From contig CP091278.1 of assembly GCA_021650895.1 (NCBI GenBank), forward strand, positions 2,013,659 to 2,077,658: DNA of 64,000 bases, read 5' to 3'. Under the pieces are notes generated by a model that was not told the DNA's origin, did not search any database, and was given only the letters and a program-made list of their open reading frames with translations. A program made the position numbers and the translations under genes. This DNA is from Candidatus Jettenia sp. (GTDB taxonomy: Bacteria; Planctomycetota; Brocadiia; Brocadiales; Brocadiaceae). This document shows, piece by piece, positions 34,425-43,399 of this stretch. How positions within the stretch are numbered: the first letter of the stretch is position 1; every line of letters begins with the position of its first letter.

Positions 34425-35795
34425 ATGATTATTGATACCCACGCACATCTTGATTTTCCCGAGTATAAATCAGACTTGGAATCCATTTTGTCTCGCGCAA
34501 AAGAGGCTGGTGTTGGATGTATTATCAATGTAGGTACGAGCCTTACTTCGAGTGAGAAAAGCGTTGTTTTAGCGAACCGATTTAACACTATATATGCCAG
34601 CATAGGAATCCACCCCCATGATGCTTCAAAGGTTTCTGAGCAAAACTGGCAAACATTAGAATCTCTTATAGAAAAACCGAAGGTCATAGCCATTGGAGAA
34701 ACAGGGCTTGACTACTACCGTGATCGTAGTCCTCACGAGGACCAGCAACGTATGTTCCATAAACATCTGGCTTTGGCAAAAGCCCATAGTCTGCCGGTAA
34801 TTATTCATTGCCGCGATGCGAGCGATGATTGCCTAAAAATATTAAATGAGCATAAAAATGGTATACTAAATGGAGTTGTGCATTGTTTCAGCGGGACAAA
34901 AGAAGCCGCAAAGAAGTTTATAGAATTAGGCTTATACATCTCTTTTGCAGGGTCGATTACCTTTTCGAATGCAAACACCTTGCGAGAGGTTGCTAAATCG
35001 GTTCCTGTTGAAAGACTTCTTTTAGAAACCGATTCCCCTTTTTTAGCTCCGCAACCGAAGAGGGGTGAACGCAATGAACCATCATATTTGTCCTTCATTA
35101 TCCCCGTATTGGCGAATATCTACGGTCTATCCGTACACGATATTGAGCGGATTACCAGCTTTAATGCATATAAACTATTCGGAATAGGCGAGCCGGAGCG
35201 AGAAGGAAAGATTGCTTATGCTATACGAAATTCATTATACATAAACCTCACGAATCGATGTTCAAATGTATGCACTTTTTGCATGAGGGAAATTTACCCT
35301 ATCGTCAAAGGCCATCATCTAAGATTACAGCAGGAACCAACTGCGGAGGAAGTATTACATGCAATTGGCGACCCCAGCAAATACGATGAGGTAGTGTTTT
35401 GCGGCTATGGTGAACCGACCGAGCGATTAGATGTATTGATACCTGTTGCAAAGTTTCTAAAATCAAAGAACAAACGTATCCGGTTGGACACCAATGGACA
35501 TGGAGATTTAATCAATGGAAGGTCTATTGTTCAGGAATTAAAAGGGTTGATCGATACTATTTGTATTAGTTTAAATGCCGATACTGCAGAAAAGTATGAG
35601 GAAATCTGTAAGCCTGTTTTTGGGAAAAAGGCCTATCCTGCACTTATCCAATTTATTAAAGATGCGAAAGAGGCAATACCGAACGTACAGATTTCTATTG
35701 TAGAGATACCGGGTGTTAATGGAGAAAAGTGTAAACAGATAGCGAAAGAATTGGGCGTCGATTTCAGAGTAAGAGAATATAATGTACTAGGTTAG
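34425..35795 (+). CDS. TatD nuclease fused to radical-SAM domain
   Basis: A 456-residue fusion. Residues 1 to about 258 are a complete TatD metal-dependent DNase (MIIDTHAHLDFPEY; GIHPHDA; IGETGLDYYRD; IIHCRDA; LLLETDSPFL). Residues about 270-456 are a radical-SAM domain with the cluster motif CSNVCTFC (about 278-285), the glycine-rich FCGYGEPTERLDVL, and RLDTNGHGDLI. These radical-SAM proteins are known as TatD-linked partners, usually as a separate adjacent gene. Here the two are one chain with no stop between them. The radical reaction is unknown. Confidence 0.93.
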   Translation: MIIDTHAHLDFPEYKSDLESILSRAKEAGVGCIINVGTSLTSSEKSVVLANRFNTIYASIGIHPHDASKVSEQNWQTLESLIEKPKVIAIGETGLDYYRDRSPHEDQQRMFHKHLALAKAHSLPVIIHCRDASDDCLKILNEHKNGILNGVVHCFSGTKEAAKKFIELGLYISFAGSITFSNANTLREVAKSVPVERLLLETDSPFLAPQPKRGERNEPSYLSFIIPVLANIYGLSVHDIERITSFNAYKLFGIGEPEREGKIAYAIRNSLYINLTNRCSNVCTFCMREIYPIVKGHHLRLQQEPTAEEVLHAIGDPSKYDEVVFCGYGEPTERLDVLIPVAKFLKSKNKRIRLDTNGHGDLINGRSIVQELKGLIDTICISLNADTAEKYEEICKPVFGKKAYPALIQFIKDAKEAIPNVQISIVEIPGVNGEKCKQIAKELGVDFRVREYNVLG

Positions 35796-35924
35796 TATTA
35801 TAGTTCACCTCTGAGTACATAAAGAGCGCAAAGAAATAATTTTCCGATTTTGATGTCTGATTTAAATTATCCACGTATTTTCTCAAAGTCTCTGCGGTGA
35901 GAAATTTTTATAGAATTTTTACCC

Positions 35925-36386
35925 ATGTTACGAAAAGCAACCATAGAAGATATTGAAAAGATTTATAAACTCATAAACGAATTTGCATCAAAGAACGTCA
36001 TGCTGCCACGATCTCTTAGTGAGCTTTACGAAAATATCAGGGATTTTTTCGTGTTTATTCAGCATGATAAAGTGGTTGGCTGCGCAGCCTTGCACATTTT
36101 TTGGAAAGATCTTGCGGAAATAAAATCGGTTGCCGTATTGGAATCTCATCAACGCGAAGGAATTGGGAAAAAACTGGTAATGGCCTGTAAGCGTGAGGCG
36201 AGTAAATTACATATTGCAAAGATATTTGCCCTTACCTACGTACCAGAATTCTTTGAAAAATGCGGATTTATCAGGGTAGAAAAGGAAAGCCTCCCTCACA
36301 AGATATGGTCTGAATGCGTCAAATGCCACAAATTCCCGGATTGTGGAGAAATTCCGGTGATTTATGAATTACAGAAAACTATCTAA
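35925..36386 (+). CDS. GNAT acetyltransferase, N-acetylglutamate synthase type
   Basis: A 153-residue GNAT protein. The acetyl-CoA pyrophosphate loop is SHQREGIGKKL (about 83-93), preceded by the AEIKSVAVLE strand. The C-terminus has SECVKCHKFPDCGE, a cysteine cluster typical of short ArgA-like N-acetylglutamate synthases. This would make the first step of arginine synthesis, but no other arg gene is nearby, so the substrate is not certain. Confidence 0.8.
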   Translation: MLRKATIEDIEKIYKLINEFASKNVMLPRSLSELYENIRDFFVFIQHDKVVGCAALHIFWKDLAEIKSVAVLESHQREGIGKKLVMACKREASKLHIAKIFALTYVPEFFEKCGFIRVEKESLPHKIWSECVKCHKFPDCGEIPVIYELQKTI

Positions 36387-36488
36387 TCTGAGATATTATT
36401 ACTTTCAGGCTTGATGTTTCCTTGATATTTTGGCAAAATGGCTTCTTAAATAGTTATCTGAACTTTTACCGTTTTACGGTCAAAAAAT

Positions 36489-37538
36489 ATGTGGAAAGAA
36501 AAAGAAATAACAGGATTTCACGGGGGTTTTAACTTCCTCGATACCTATTTGTTAAAATTTTGCAATATTATAGAGGAAGTTTCTTCTGGCAGCACGCCGG
36601 AGACATTTAAATACAATATTCCTGACCAAGAAGTAAAATATGTTATTGTGAACCTCTGTCCTACAGAGCCGTGGGAATTACCGAACTGGGCAATCCTGGA
36701 AAACAAGACCCTGGCATTCCTTGATAAGCTGGAAGAAATAAAAGTACGTTACTTTCCAAAAGCACACTTTTCTATTGCCATCAATAAAAAAGAAGACAGA
36801 ACCATTGCGGAGGCAATGAACTATGCAAGTAACGCCGATAACGCCGAGTGGATGAAGATTTTTGCCTTAGACCCAAAATATCCGCAGAACGACCCTGTTT
36901 TGTTAGCAAAAGTTATTTTAGGTATAGATATTAATTTTGGTCAGGATACCATGGATCTGGGTATCTTAATCCTCGATGCCCAAACGGTATCGGCTATCTA
37001 CGAAAGCTGCATTCTGGGGAATAAGGTTAATTCACGACTCATAGCTATTTCTGGCACAGGTCTGAAAGAAAACGAGATTATCAATGTACAACTGGGAACA
37101 TCTGTAGACAAGGTACTCCATTACAGGACTGTTGAAGCGGGTGGCTATCGGGTTTTTATAAACGGTCCCTTGCGTGGCAAAGAAATATCTGACTTATCAC
37201 AGAAGATAGATTGGTCTACCAATAACATCGTAGTTTTAAAAGAACAGGATAGTAAGGTTATGTTTCCCATGCTCAAGTCTGGTGAATTAACATTTACTAC
37301 TAATACACACGGAGAATTACGGCAGTGTATTTATTGTAATTTTTGTGATAGTATTTGCCCTGTAGATTTAGAACCTGCCCTCTACTACCATAGTTATATC
37401 CGGGGAGAAAAGCACAAGGCACGCCTCTATAATTTAGAAAAATGTATCGAATGTGGGTTGTGCAGCTTCATATGCCCCTCAAAGCTGGAACTCTTGAGGA
37501 TTAACAGGGAATGCAAGACTCTGGGTAAAAAATTATGA
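36489..37538 (+). CDS. nqrA: NqrA-like subunit with two 4Fe-4S motifs
   Basis: A 349-residue protein. The C-terminal region aligns with NqrA (PVDLEPALYYHSY versus the PLDMEPTLLL of Vibrio) but keeps CIYCNFCDSICP (about 277-288) and CIECGLCSFICP (about 317-328), two full 4Fe-4S motifs as in RnfC. NqrA normally lacks these cysteines and is about 100 residues longer at the N-terminus. It is the first gene of a complete nqr locus and overlaps nqrB by 4 bp. It probably passes electrons to or from quinone. No clear ribosome-binding site precedes the ATG. Confidence 0.88.
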   Translation: MWKEKEITGFHGGFNFLDTYLLKFCNIIEEVSSGSTPETFKYNIPDQEVKYVIVNLCPTEPWELPNWAILENKTLAFLDKLEEIKVRYFPKAHFSIAINKKEDRTIAEAMNYASNADNAEWMKIFALDPKYPQNDPVLLAKVILGIDINFGQDTMDLGILILDAQTVSAIYESCILGNKVNSRLIAISGTGLKENEIINVQLGTSVDKVLHYRTVEAGGYRVFINGPLRGKEISDLSQKIDWSTNNIVVLKEQDSKVMFPMLKSGELTFTTNTHGELRQCIYCNFCDSICPVDLEPALYYHSYIRGEKHKARLYNLEKCIECGLCSFICPSKLELLRINRECKTLGKKL

Positions 37539-38638
37539 GAAAATCGCTTAAACCAATAGAAGATATTCTGAGTAAGAATCTTGACCGTGCAGAATCATTT
37601 ATCCATACCCATCCAAAAATCAACTTCCTGTTTGGGAGTCTTTTTGAAGCCTTTGATAGTCTTATTCGTAGTACAAGAGAAACGGCACAAATACAACCCT
37701 TTATCCGAAATAATTATGATGTAAAACGATTTATGGGGGCTGTACTCGTGGCATTAACTTTCGGATGGGTTTTCCCATCCATTTATTTTTATGGCTGGCA
37801 GTGTGTAATACCCAAGCTTATGGTTTCATTTATTGTAGGTGTATTCATCGTTGATGTAAGTTGGGCTATTATTGCACGGGAAGGTCATATCAGCGAAGGC
37901 GGATTCGTATCATGCATGTTCATCCCTGCCATATTGCCTCCACAATCACCGCTTTGGCTAACCGGTTTAGGCGCAGCATTGGCTATTCTCTTCAGGAATA
38001 TACTGGGTGGTGTCGGTAATAATCTTGTAAACCCCGCCCTTTTCAGCCGTTTGTTTTTGACAATATGCTTTCCAGCGCTTCTAGTCACCGGTTATCAAAT
38101 ACCCTTTGTAGGTATCCCGGATCTCCATACTCTCCGCTATGGATTAGATACTATTACCCATGCTACACCATTAACGGCATTCAAGGTTAACGGGGAACTA
38201 CCTTCTTACCTTTCTTTACTTCTGGGAACTGCAAGTGGTTCTTTGGGTGAAACGTGTCGATTGGCACTGATATTATCGGCTTTATGGTTAATCAAAATAA
38301 AGGTTGCGAATTGGAGAATACCCGTATCCTATCTTGGAAGCGTGTTTATCTTTTCCCTGTTTTTTTCATTGATTTTAGGCAAAGCTGTAGCCCCACCCTT
38401 GTTTCAACTTCTCAGTGGCGGTTTAATTCTGGGGGCATTTTTTATGGCTACAGATCCGATAACAGCAACGTACAACCAAACAGCAAAATGGGTCTTTGGC
38501 ACAGGGTGTGGATTTATCACGGTACTGATAAGAGATTTTACCACATTACCTGAAGGGGTTATGTATGCAATCCTGCTTATGAATCTCCTGGCGATACCAA
38601 TCCAGTCTTTAGCAGTAAAGATGAGATATCGCATATGA
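37535..38638 (+). CDS. nqrB: Na+-NQR subunit B
   Basis: A 367-residue integral membrane protein of about nine to ten helices. It has the family segments FPSIYFYGWQ, EGGFVSCMFIPAILPPQSP, NILGGVGNNLVNPALFSRLF, GSLGETCRLALIL (the region of the covalently bound FMN threonine in NqrB/RnfD) and FFMATDPITATYNQTAKWVF. NqrB forms the main sodium and quinone path of the pump. The start overlaps nqrA by ATGA. Confidence 0.94.
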   Translation: MRKSLKPIEDILSKNLDRAESFIHTHPKINFLFGSLFEAFDSLIRSTRETAQIQPFIRNNYDVKRFMGAVLVALTFGWVFPSIYFYGWQCVIPKLMVSFIVGVFIVDVSWAIIAREGHISEGGFVSCMFIPAILPPQSPLWLTGLGAALAILFRNILGGVGNNLVNPALFSRLFLTICFPALLVTGYQIPFVGIPDLHTLRYGLDTITHATPLTAFKVNGELPSYLSLLLGTASGSLGETCRLALILSALWLIKIKVANWRIPVSYLGSVFIFSLFFSLILGKAVAPPLFQLLSGGLILGAFFMATDPITATYNQTAKWVFGTGCGFITVLIRDFTTLPEGVMYAILLMNLLAIPIQSLAVKMRYRI

Positions 38639-38687
38639 GGAAAGACTTTCTTTCATTGATAAAACTTATAGTTTTCCGAACAGCATA

Positions 38688-39410
38688 ATGGACGAATTAA
38701 AAAAAATTATATCTCGTATTATTTCAATTCTCCTGATTACTTTTTTACCCTGCGCAGGGCTTCTTGTAGTATACTTCTTCACAGCTCCAAGAATCGCTGA
38801 ATACTACGATATAAAGGAAAAACGCGCTGTTTTGGACATTTTTCGTATTCCCTATCGTACGGTAGAAAAGAAATTTATGGGATTTCATTTTACAGTGTAT
38901 GATAAAAAGGATATTCAAGAAGTTTTTCGTAAAAATATAACCGTAGAAACACCTTCCTTATCCTGGGAAATTCAACCCACAGGTCGAGAGTCTTCTGAAG
39001 AAAGACAAAAGGATACGAGTGGAAAAAGGATATTCAAATACGTGAAAGAAGGAAGTCTTCAAGGTGTTGGATTTGTGGAATCAAAAATGGGATATGGTTA
39101 CAATAAATCAAGCACTATGTCTCTCTTTATTTGTCTGGAACCTGATGGGGAAACCTTAAAGGGTATAGAAGTATTAGACCATAGTGAAACACCAGGTTTA
39201 GGCGGTAGAATTACTGAAGATCAATTTAAAAAACAATTTATCGGAAAAAAGTTAAAGCCGAAGATAATAATGGTCAAGGAAAGAAAAGCTGAAGGCGCAA
39301 ATGAATTTGATGCAATTACCGGTGCTACCAACACCAGCAAAGGAATAGCAGCCTTTATCAACGATGCTGTAAAAGAATTTTGGGAAGGGCAAAGGGAGAT
39401 AACATGGTAG
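38688..39410 (+). CDS. nqrC: Na+-NQR subunit C, FMN-binding
   Basis: A 240-residue protein. One N-terminal membrane helix (about 10-32) is followed by a periplasm-side FMN domain. DAITGATNTSKGIAAF (about 207-222) is the S/T-G-A-T-x-T flavinylation motif whose final threonine carries FMN by a phosphoester bond. The ETPGLGGRI motif is also present. An ApbE flavin transferase would be needed and is not in the window. Confidence 0.94.
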   Translation: MDELKKIISRIISILLITFLPCAGLLVVYFFTAPRIAEYYDIKEKRAVLDIFRIPYRTVEKKFMGFHFTVYDKKDIQEVFRKNITVETPSLSWEIQPTGRESSEERQKDTSGKRIFKYVKEGSLQGVGFVESKMGYGYNKSSTMSLFICLEPDGETLKGIEVLDHSETPGLGGRITEDQFKKQFIGKKLKPKIIMVKERKAEGANEFDAITGATNTSKGIAAFINDAVKEFWEGQREITW

Positions 39411-40819
39411 GGTTAAAGCGAAATATACGAAAAACCTCTAAATTCCTCATGAGGGATAATCTGATCCTGACTGCTGGCGCTGGACTTGGATTTTGCTCTT
39501 CATTGGCTGTAACAAACAAACTTGAAAATTCTCTAACCATGGGACTCGGAGTAACATTTGTAACCGCCGGGAGTTTTTGTCTGGTCTATCCCTTTAAAAG
39601 GCTTATATCAACCGCAGGTACACACCATAAGATTTCTCTCTTGATGATTATCGTATCTGTCTTTGTAGCTATATTCGGATTTTTTGCACAATCATTTGTC
39701 CCTGAGATAGCAGCAAATATAAAAGCATACATTGACCTAATTACCACAAATTGTATAGTGCTGGCTGTAATCTCTGAGGGGTTAACCGTAAACTTTTGGG
39801 AAGCGCAAAGGAAGATATTTAAAGCGTGCTTAGGATATTCCCTTGCCTTAGTTCTGCTTGCATTTTTAAGAGAACCTCTGGGTTTTGGGACCGTTATGGG
39901 TTTCTCCGTGCTTCCAGATACCTTTCCACGGGTCATCCTTATGATTACCCCTGTGGGTGGATTCTTTGCACTGGCAGGATTTAGGCTTTTATTGCGTCCG
40001 ATTCTTATTAAGGCAGGAATTGTATATCCGGAAGCTCCTAGTTCCGGCCTAGTAACAGCAACAGACGGTGGAGAACCTGTACCGGTTACTCAACCAAAGC
40101 GAAGAGTATCTAAAACATCTTTCATTGCTATAGGATTAGGGGTTTGTCTGTTTCTTAGCATTATAATACATATAAAAACAATACCTGGTCTTCATCAGCA
40201 ATTCAGCATTCTCTTCCCTGTCCTTCTGAGCGCCCTTTTCTTTGATGGAATTGTATTAAGCAAACTTCTAGGAATATGTCCCTTACTAAATAAATCACGC
40301 CAAATTGACGCAGCGTGGAAGATGGGTGTGGCGGTAATTATTGTAACAACATTATCCACTGCATTAAACTGGTTGGTATATCACCATATCTTGGTTAAGT
40401 GTAGTGACTTCTTATCCCGATATTCGCCTTTGCCATTACGATTAGAAAACATCTTTTATCTAACGGTTTTTATTGTTACTATCGCTGTATTTGTACAAGT
40501 CTTAAGTGTATTATTAAGAAAATTTGCAAAAAATGTATATGAGCAAATGGGACAGTTTCTGGAGCTTATTACCGTTAACTGTATTGTCCTTGCCAGCGCC
40601 ACATTTACCATTCCTACAGGAGCAAAGTTTCTTGTTACAACAGTGACAGCGCTTGGATATGGTCTTCACTGGATGATGGTAGTTATATGGCTTGCCCTGT
40701 TAAGGCGTCAACGTCTGGTTGTTCCTACTACGGTATGGGATGAAGATACTATTGCTATTCTGCTCTTGGGTATCATGGCGGCTATATTTACCGGTATTGG
40801 AATGATACAAATTTTTTAA
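39404..40819 (+). CDS. nqrDE: fused Na+-NQR subunits D and E
   Basis: A 471-residue membrane protein that is two related subunits in one chain. The first half matches NqrD (GFCSSLAVTNKLENSLTMGL; TTNCIVLAVISEG; REPLGFGTVMG). The second, from about 255, matches NqrE (LSALFFDGIVLSKLLGICPL; TVNCIVLASATFTI; LALLRRQRL). All four cysteine positions of the inter-subunit iron-sulfur site are visible. A soluble linker of about 35 residues (PEAPSSGLVTATDGGEPVPV) joins them. The ATG at 39404 follows AGGGAG and overlaps the nqrC stop. Confidence 0.92.
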   Translation: MVGLKRNIRKTSKFLMRDNLILTAGAGLGFCSSLAVTNKLENSLTMGLGVTFVTAGSFCLVYPFKRLISTAGTHHKISLLMIIVSVFVAIFGFFAQSFVPEIAANIKAYIDLITTNCIVLAVISEGLTVNFWEAQRKIFKACLGYSLALVLLAFLREPLGFGTVMGFSVLPDTFPRVILMITPVGGFFALAGFRLLLRPILIKAGIVYPEAPSSGLVTATDGGEPVPVTQPKRRVSKTSFIAIGLGVCLFLSIIIHIKTIPGLHQQFSILFPVLLSALFFDGIVLSKLLGICPLLNKSRQIDAAWKMGVAVIIVTTLSTALNWLVYHHILVKCSDFLSRYSPLPLRLENIFYLTVFIVTIAVFVQVLSVLLRKFAKNVYEQMGQFLELITVNCIVLASATFTIPTGAKFLVTTVTALGYGLHWMMVVIWLALLRRQRLVVPTTVWDEDTIAILLLGIMAAIFTGIGMIQIF

Positions 40820-40921
40820 ATTGTAGCGCATAAACTGTAAAACTTTGGCTGATAAAAATGTACAGCACATTTCACCTGGCTTTTTATCAAAAGAGAATTT
40901 AAAGGAATTGAGGAGTAAATA

Positions 40922-42550
40922 ATGGTTACCCCCTTAGTAATAGGAGCTGGTATCCTTGCCTTACTGGTATTGTTACTGAGCTTATTCAGCGAAATCATCT
41001 ATCAATTCTTCGGTCGGGGTGAGAAACGAAAACTCACTATTTTGAGTGATGATGATTACCGGAAGGAACTAACTATTGAGGGAGGGGAAAAACTCCTGCC
41101 TTTGCTTCAGAGCAGAGGGTTTAACGTTCCTGCTGCTTGCGGGGGTATGGCCACCTGCGGCCAATGCAAGGTAAAGCTTTACACAAATGTAGGCCCATAT
41201 ACAGCTGCTGAAACTCCTCATTTTGATATGAAAACAAGGGAAACATCCCGGAAATTTTTAGAGCAAGGCACCGGAGATGGTTATGTACGATTGGCATGCC
41301 AGGTCCGGGTAGAGAAGGATGTGGACCTGTATCTGCCTAAAGATACACTATCAGTAAAAAAATATACGGCACGATTGGTTAAGAAAAAAGCGCTTACCAG
41401 CGATAAGACAGAGATATGGTTACAACCATCAAAGCCTATTCAATATAGACCTGGTCAATATATCCAATTGGCTATTCCTGAAGATTTCGTAGAAGAACAT
41501 TATAAAAAATACGACACATTTATCAAAGAAGCTTGTAAGAATTTAGGGAAAGAGTTTATTCCTTACACCCCCGGTACAACTCTATACAGAGGCTATTCCC
41601 TTGCCTCTACAGAACCAGACCTTTTGAAACTTATCATCCGTATGGCCCCTGTTGACCCAAGTAGGGCTACTGAGAAGGGAGGGGCTCCTTGTATAGGACC
41701 AAGTTGGGCACACCACTATATCCTTGAGAAAAATCTGTGGAATTTCTTCCGGGGAGAAAAAATATATTTCACCGGACCATACGGACATTTTACTTTAAGG
41801 GAACAACCACACACCGCAGTATTTGTAGCAGGCGGTGCAGGTTTAGCGCCTATCATTGCCCTCCTTGAGCAATGGTTCAAGGAAGGCCGAAAGGATAAGG
41901 CTATCTTCTTCCTCGGAGAACGAAGATTTCAGGATATTCCAACATCTTATTTACCCAGGTGGTTAAGCTGGCAACAAAAAAATCACAATTTTAAATTGGT
42001 GCCGGTACTTTCCGGAGCGTTTCGCGGTGATAATCCTGCCGAATTAAACGATGTAGATAAAAAATGTTACCATTGTCTTTCTGTTGATGGTAAACAGATT
42101 ATCAAAGAACAAGGTCTGATAGATGACCAGGAAACTCACTGGAAGGGAGAAGTGGGATTCATCGGGCCTCTTCTCAGAACATATCTTTCACCTGATCAGA
42201 ATATTGTATTTTACTTTTGCGGACCAGCTCCTATGACAGTTACCGTAATCGATGCGGCAGCAAACGTATTGAACTTGAAAAAAGAAAACGCCTTATTTGA
42301 TGACTTTACGGGTACTTTAACTCCATCGGTAGATCTGCTGTATCAGAAACTTGAAATCAAAGAAAAGATCTATGCTTTAAATATACCAAACGCAGATAAG
42401 CTTATTGAAAAGATCAGTCACATCCTCATTATCCAGTTGATATTAAAAGACAAAATTGATGAAAGTTACCGTTTTCTTGAACAAGTAAAAGAGGTAATTG
42501 ACAAATCCGGGCAAGAACTGGAACGCATGCTTCTTTCATATAAGAGTTAA
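40922..42550 (+). CDS. nqrF: Na+-NQR subunit F, NADH-oxidising
   Basis: A 542-residue protein. An N-terminal membrane helix (about 3-28) is followed by a 2Fe-2S ferredoxin domain (CGGMATCGQCKV plus LACQVRV). The reductase part has the FAD motif RGYSLAST (about 222) and a nucleotide loop VAGGAGLAPIIALLEQW, ending YFCGPAPM. It has about 80 extra C-terminal residues, helical and charged, beyond the usual 407-residue NqrF, and an insert near 365-395. It starts the electron path from NADH. GAGGAG precedes the ATG. Confidence 0.94.
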   Translation: MVTPLVIGAGILALLVLLLSLFSEIIYQFFGRGEKRKLTILSDDDYRKELTIEGGEKLLPLLQSRGFNVPAACGGMATCGQCKVKLYTNVGPYTAAETPHFDMKTRETSRKFLEQGTGDGYVRLACQVRVEKDVDLYLPKDTLSVKKYTARLVKKKALTSDKTEIWLQPSKPIQYRPGQYIQLAIPEDFVEEHYKKYDTFIKEACKNLGKEFIPYTPGTTLYRGYSLASTEPDLLKLIIRMAPVDPSRATEKGGAPCIGPSWAHHYILEKNLWNFFRGEKIYFTGPYGHFTLREQPHTAVFVAGGAGLAPIIALLEQWFKEGRKDKAIFFLGERRFQDIPTSYLPRWLSWQQKNHNFKLVPVLSGAFRGDNPAELNDVDKKCYHCLSVDGKQIIKEQGLIDDQETHWKGEVGFIGPLLRTYLSPDQNIVFYFCGPAPMTVTVIDAAANVLNLKKENALFDDFTGTLTPSVDLLYQKLEIKEKIYALNIPNADKLIEKISHILIIQLILKDKIDESYRFLEQVKEVIDKSGQELERMLLSYKS

Positions 42551-42716
42551 AGCATACCTCAAATTCGCTTGGAACCTGCTCGTGAAGCAAGAGAAAGATA
42601 AGCCTATGGTTTAGACTAACGAGCCTTTGTATAATAATGGTCTTGTTAGTTTCAATGTTTTAGGTACAGACAGAAAGACTTACTCCATTCTTTCCTTAAG
42701 GCAATAGGAAATAGTA

Positions 42717-42983
42717 TTATTTTACAGATGAATTGGACTGAGATTTACTCTGTTTGAGTATCAGAAAAAGTTCATCCTTTAGGGCAAGCCGCCTTTTCTT
42801 AAGAATTTCCATTGCCATGTCTGATCTGGGTTCAATATTGTTCTCTACCCGATACACCTCTCGGTCGAGTTTGTGGTATTCATCAAATAGATTTTTAAAG
42901 TGCTCATTCGTCATTTTCAAATTATGAATTTCTTGACTATATTCAGGAAATTCGTGAATAAGACTATGATGTTCATTGTGCAT
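42717..42983 (-). CDS. DUF465/YdcH-like small protein
   Basis: An 88-residue helical protein: FPEYSQEIHNLKMTNEHFKN, then LFDEYHKLDREVYRVENNIE and LKKRRLALKDELFLILKQ. This is the pattern of the short DUF465 (YdcH) family, whose function is unknown. It is transcribed away from the nqr genes and stands alone. Confidence 0.8.
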   Translation of the reverse strand: MHNEHHSLIHEFPEYSQEIHNLKMTNEHFKNLFDEYHKLDREVYRVENNIEPRSDMAMEILKKRRLALKDELFLILKQSKSQSNSSVK

Positions 42984-43399
42984 ACTATTTTTCCTTTCTC
43001 AATACATGTGATTTTTGGATATTCAGTCGACTATCAGAAGAAAAAAAGAATTTGGGAATATATGGTAAACACATAACTATACAAGATCAAAGAAATATGT
43101 TGCTCCATAAGTTAGTTTTCCTTACCTTGCAAATATATACCAAAGCAGGTAATTTTGTCAACGGGGATATAATAATAATACGAAGGATAAGTTTATTACA
43201 GGAAATTGCCCGATCAATTCTGTACCATAATTTGGAGAAGCACCTTGCTTACCGGAACATCTCTGATTTTGCAAGCATTCTCCATGAGAAGGATTTCTTG
43301 CGAAATATACCTAATCAATGTATATTGTGTAAAAAATATACCTTTTATTTTTTCATAGTTCAGAAGATTGTATAATCAGATTCCAAATCTGGAGCAATT

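Noticed and set aside
35810-35915. Possible tRNA or small RNA before the GNAT gene
   Set aside because: The TCTCAAAGTCTCTGCGGTGA sequence is a common dispersed repeat and no cloverleaf can be drawn.
43052-43375. 107-codon plus-strand frame before the acyl-activating gene
   Set aside because: No recognisable domain and no ribosome-binding site; it probably reads through a leader region.
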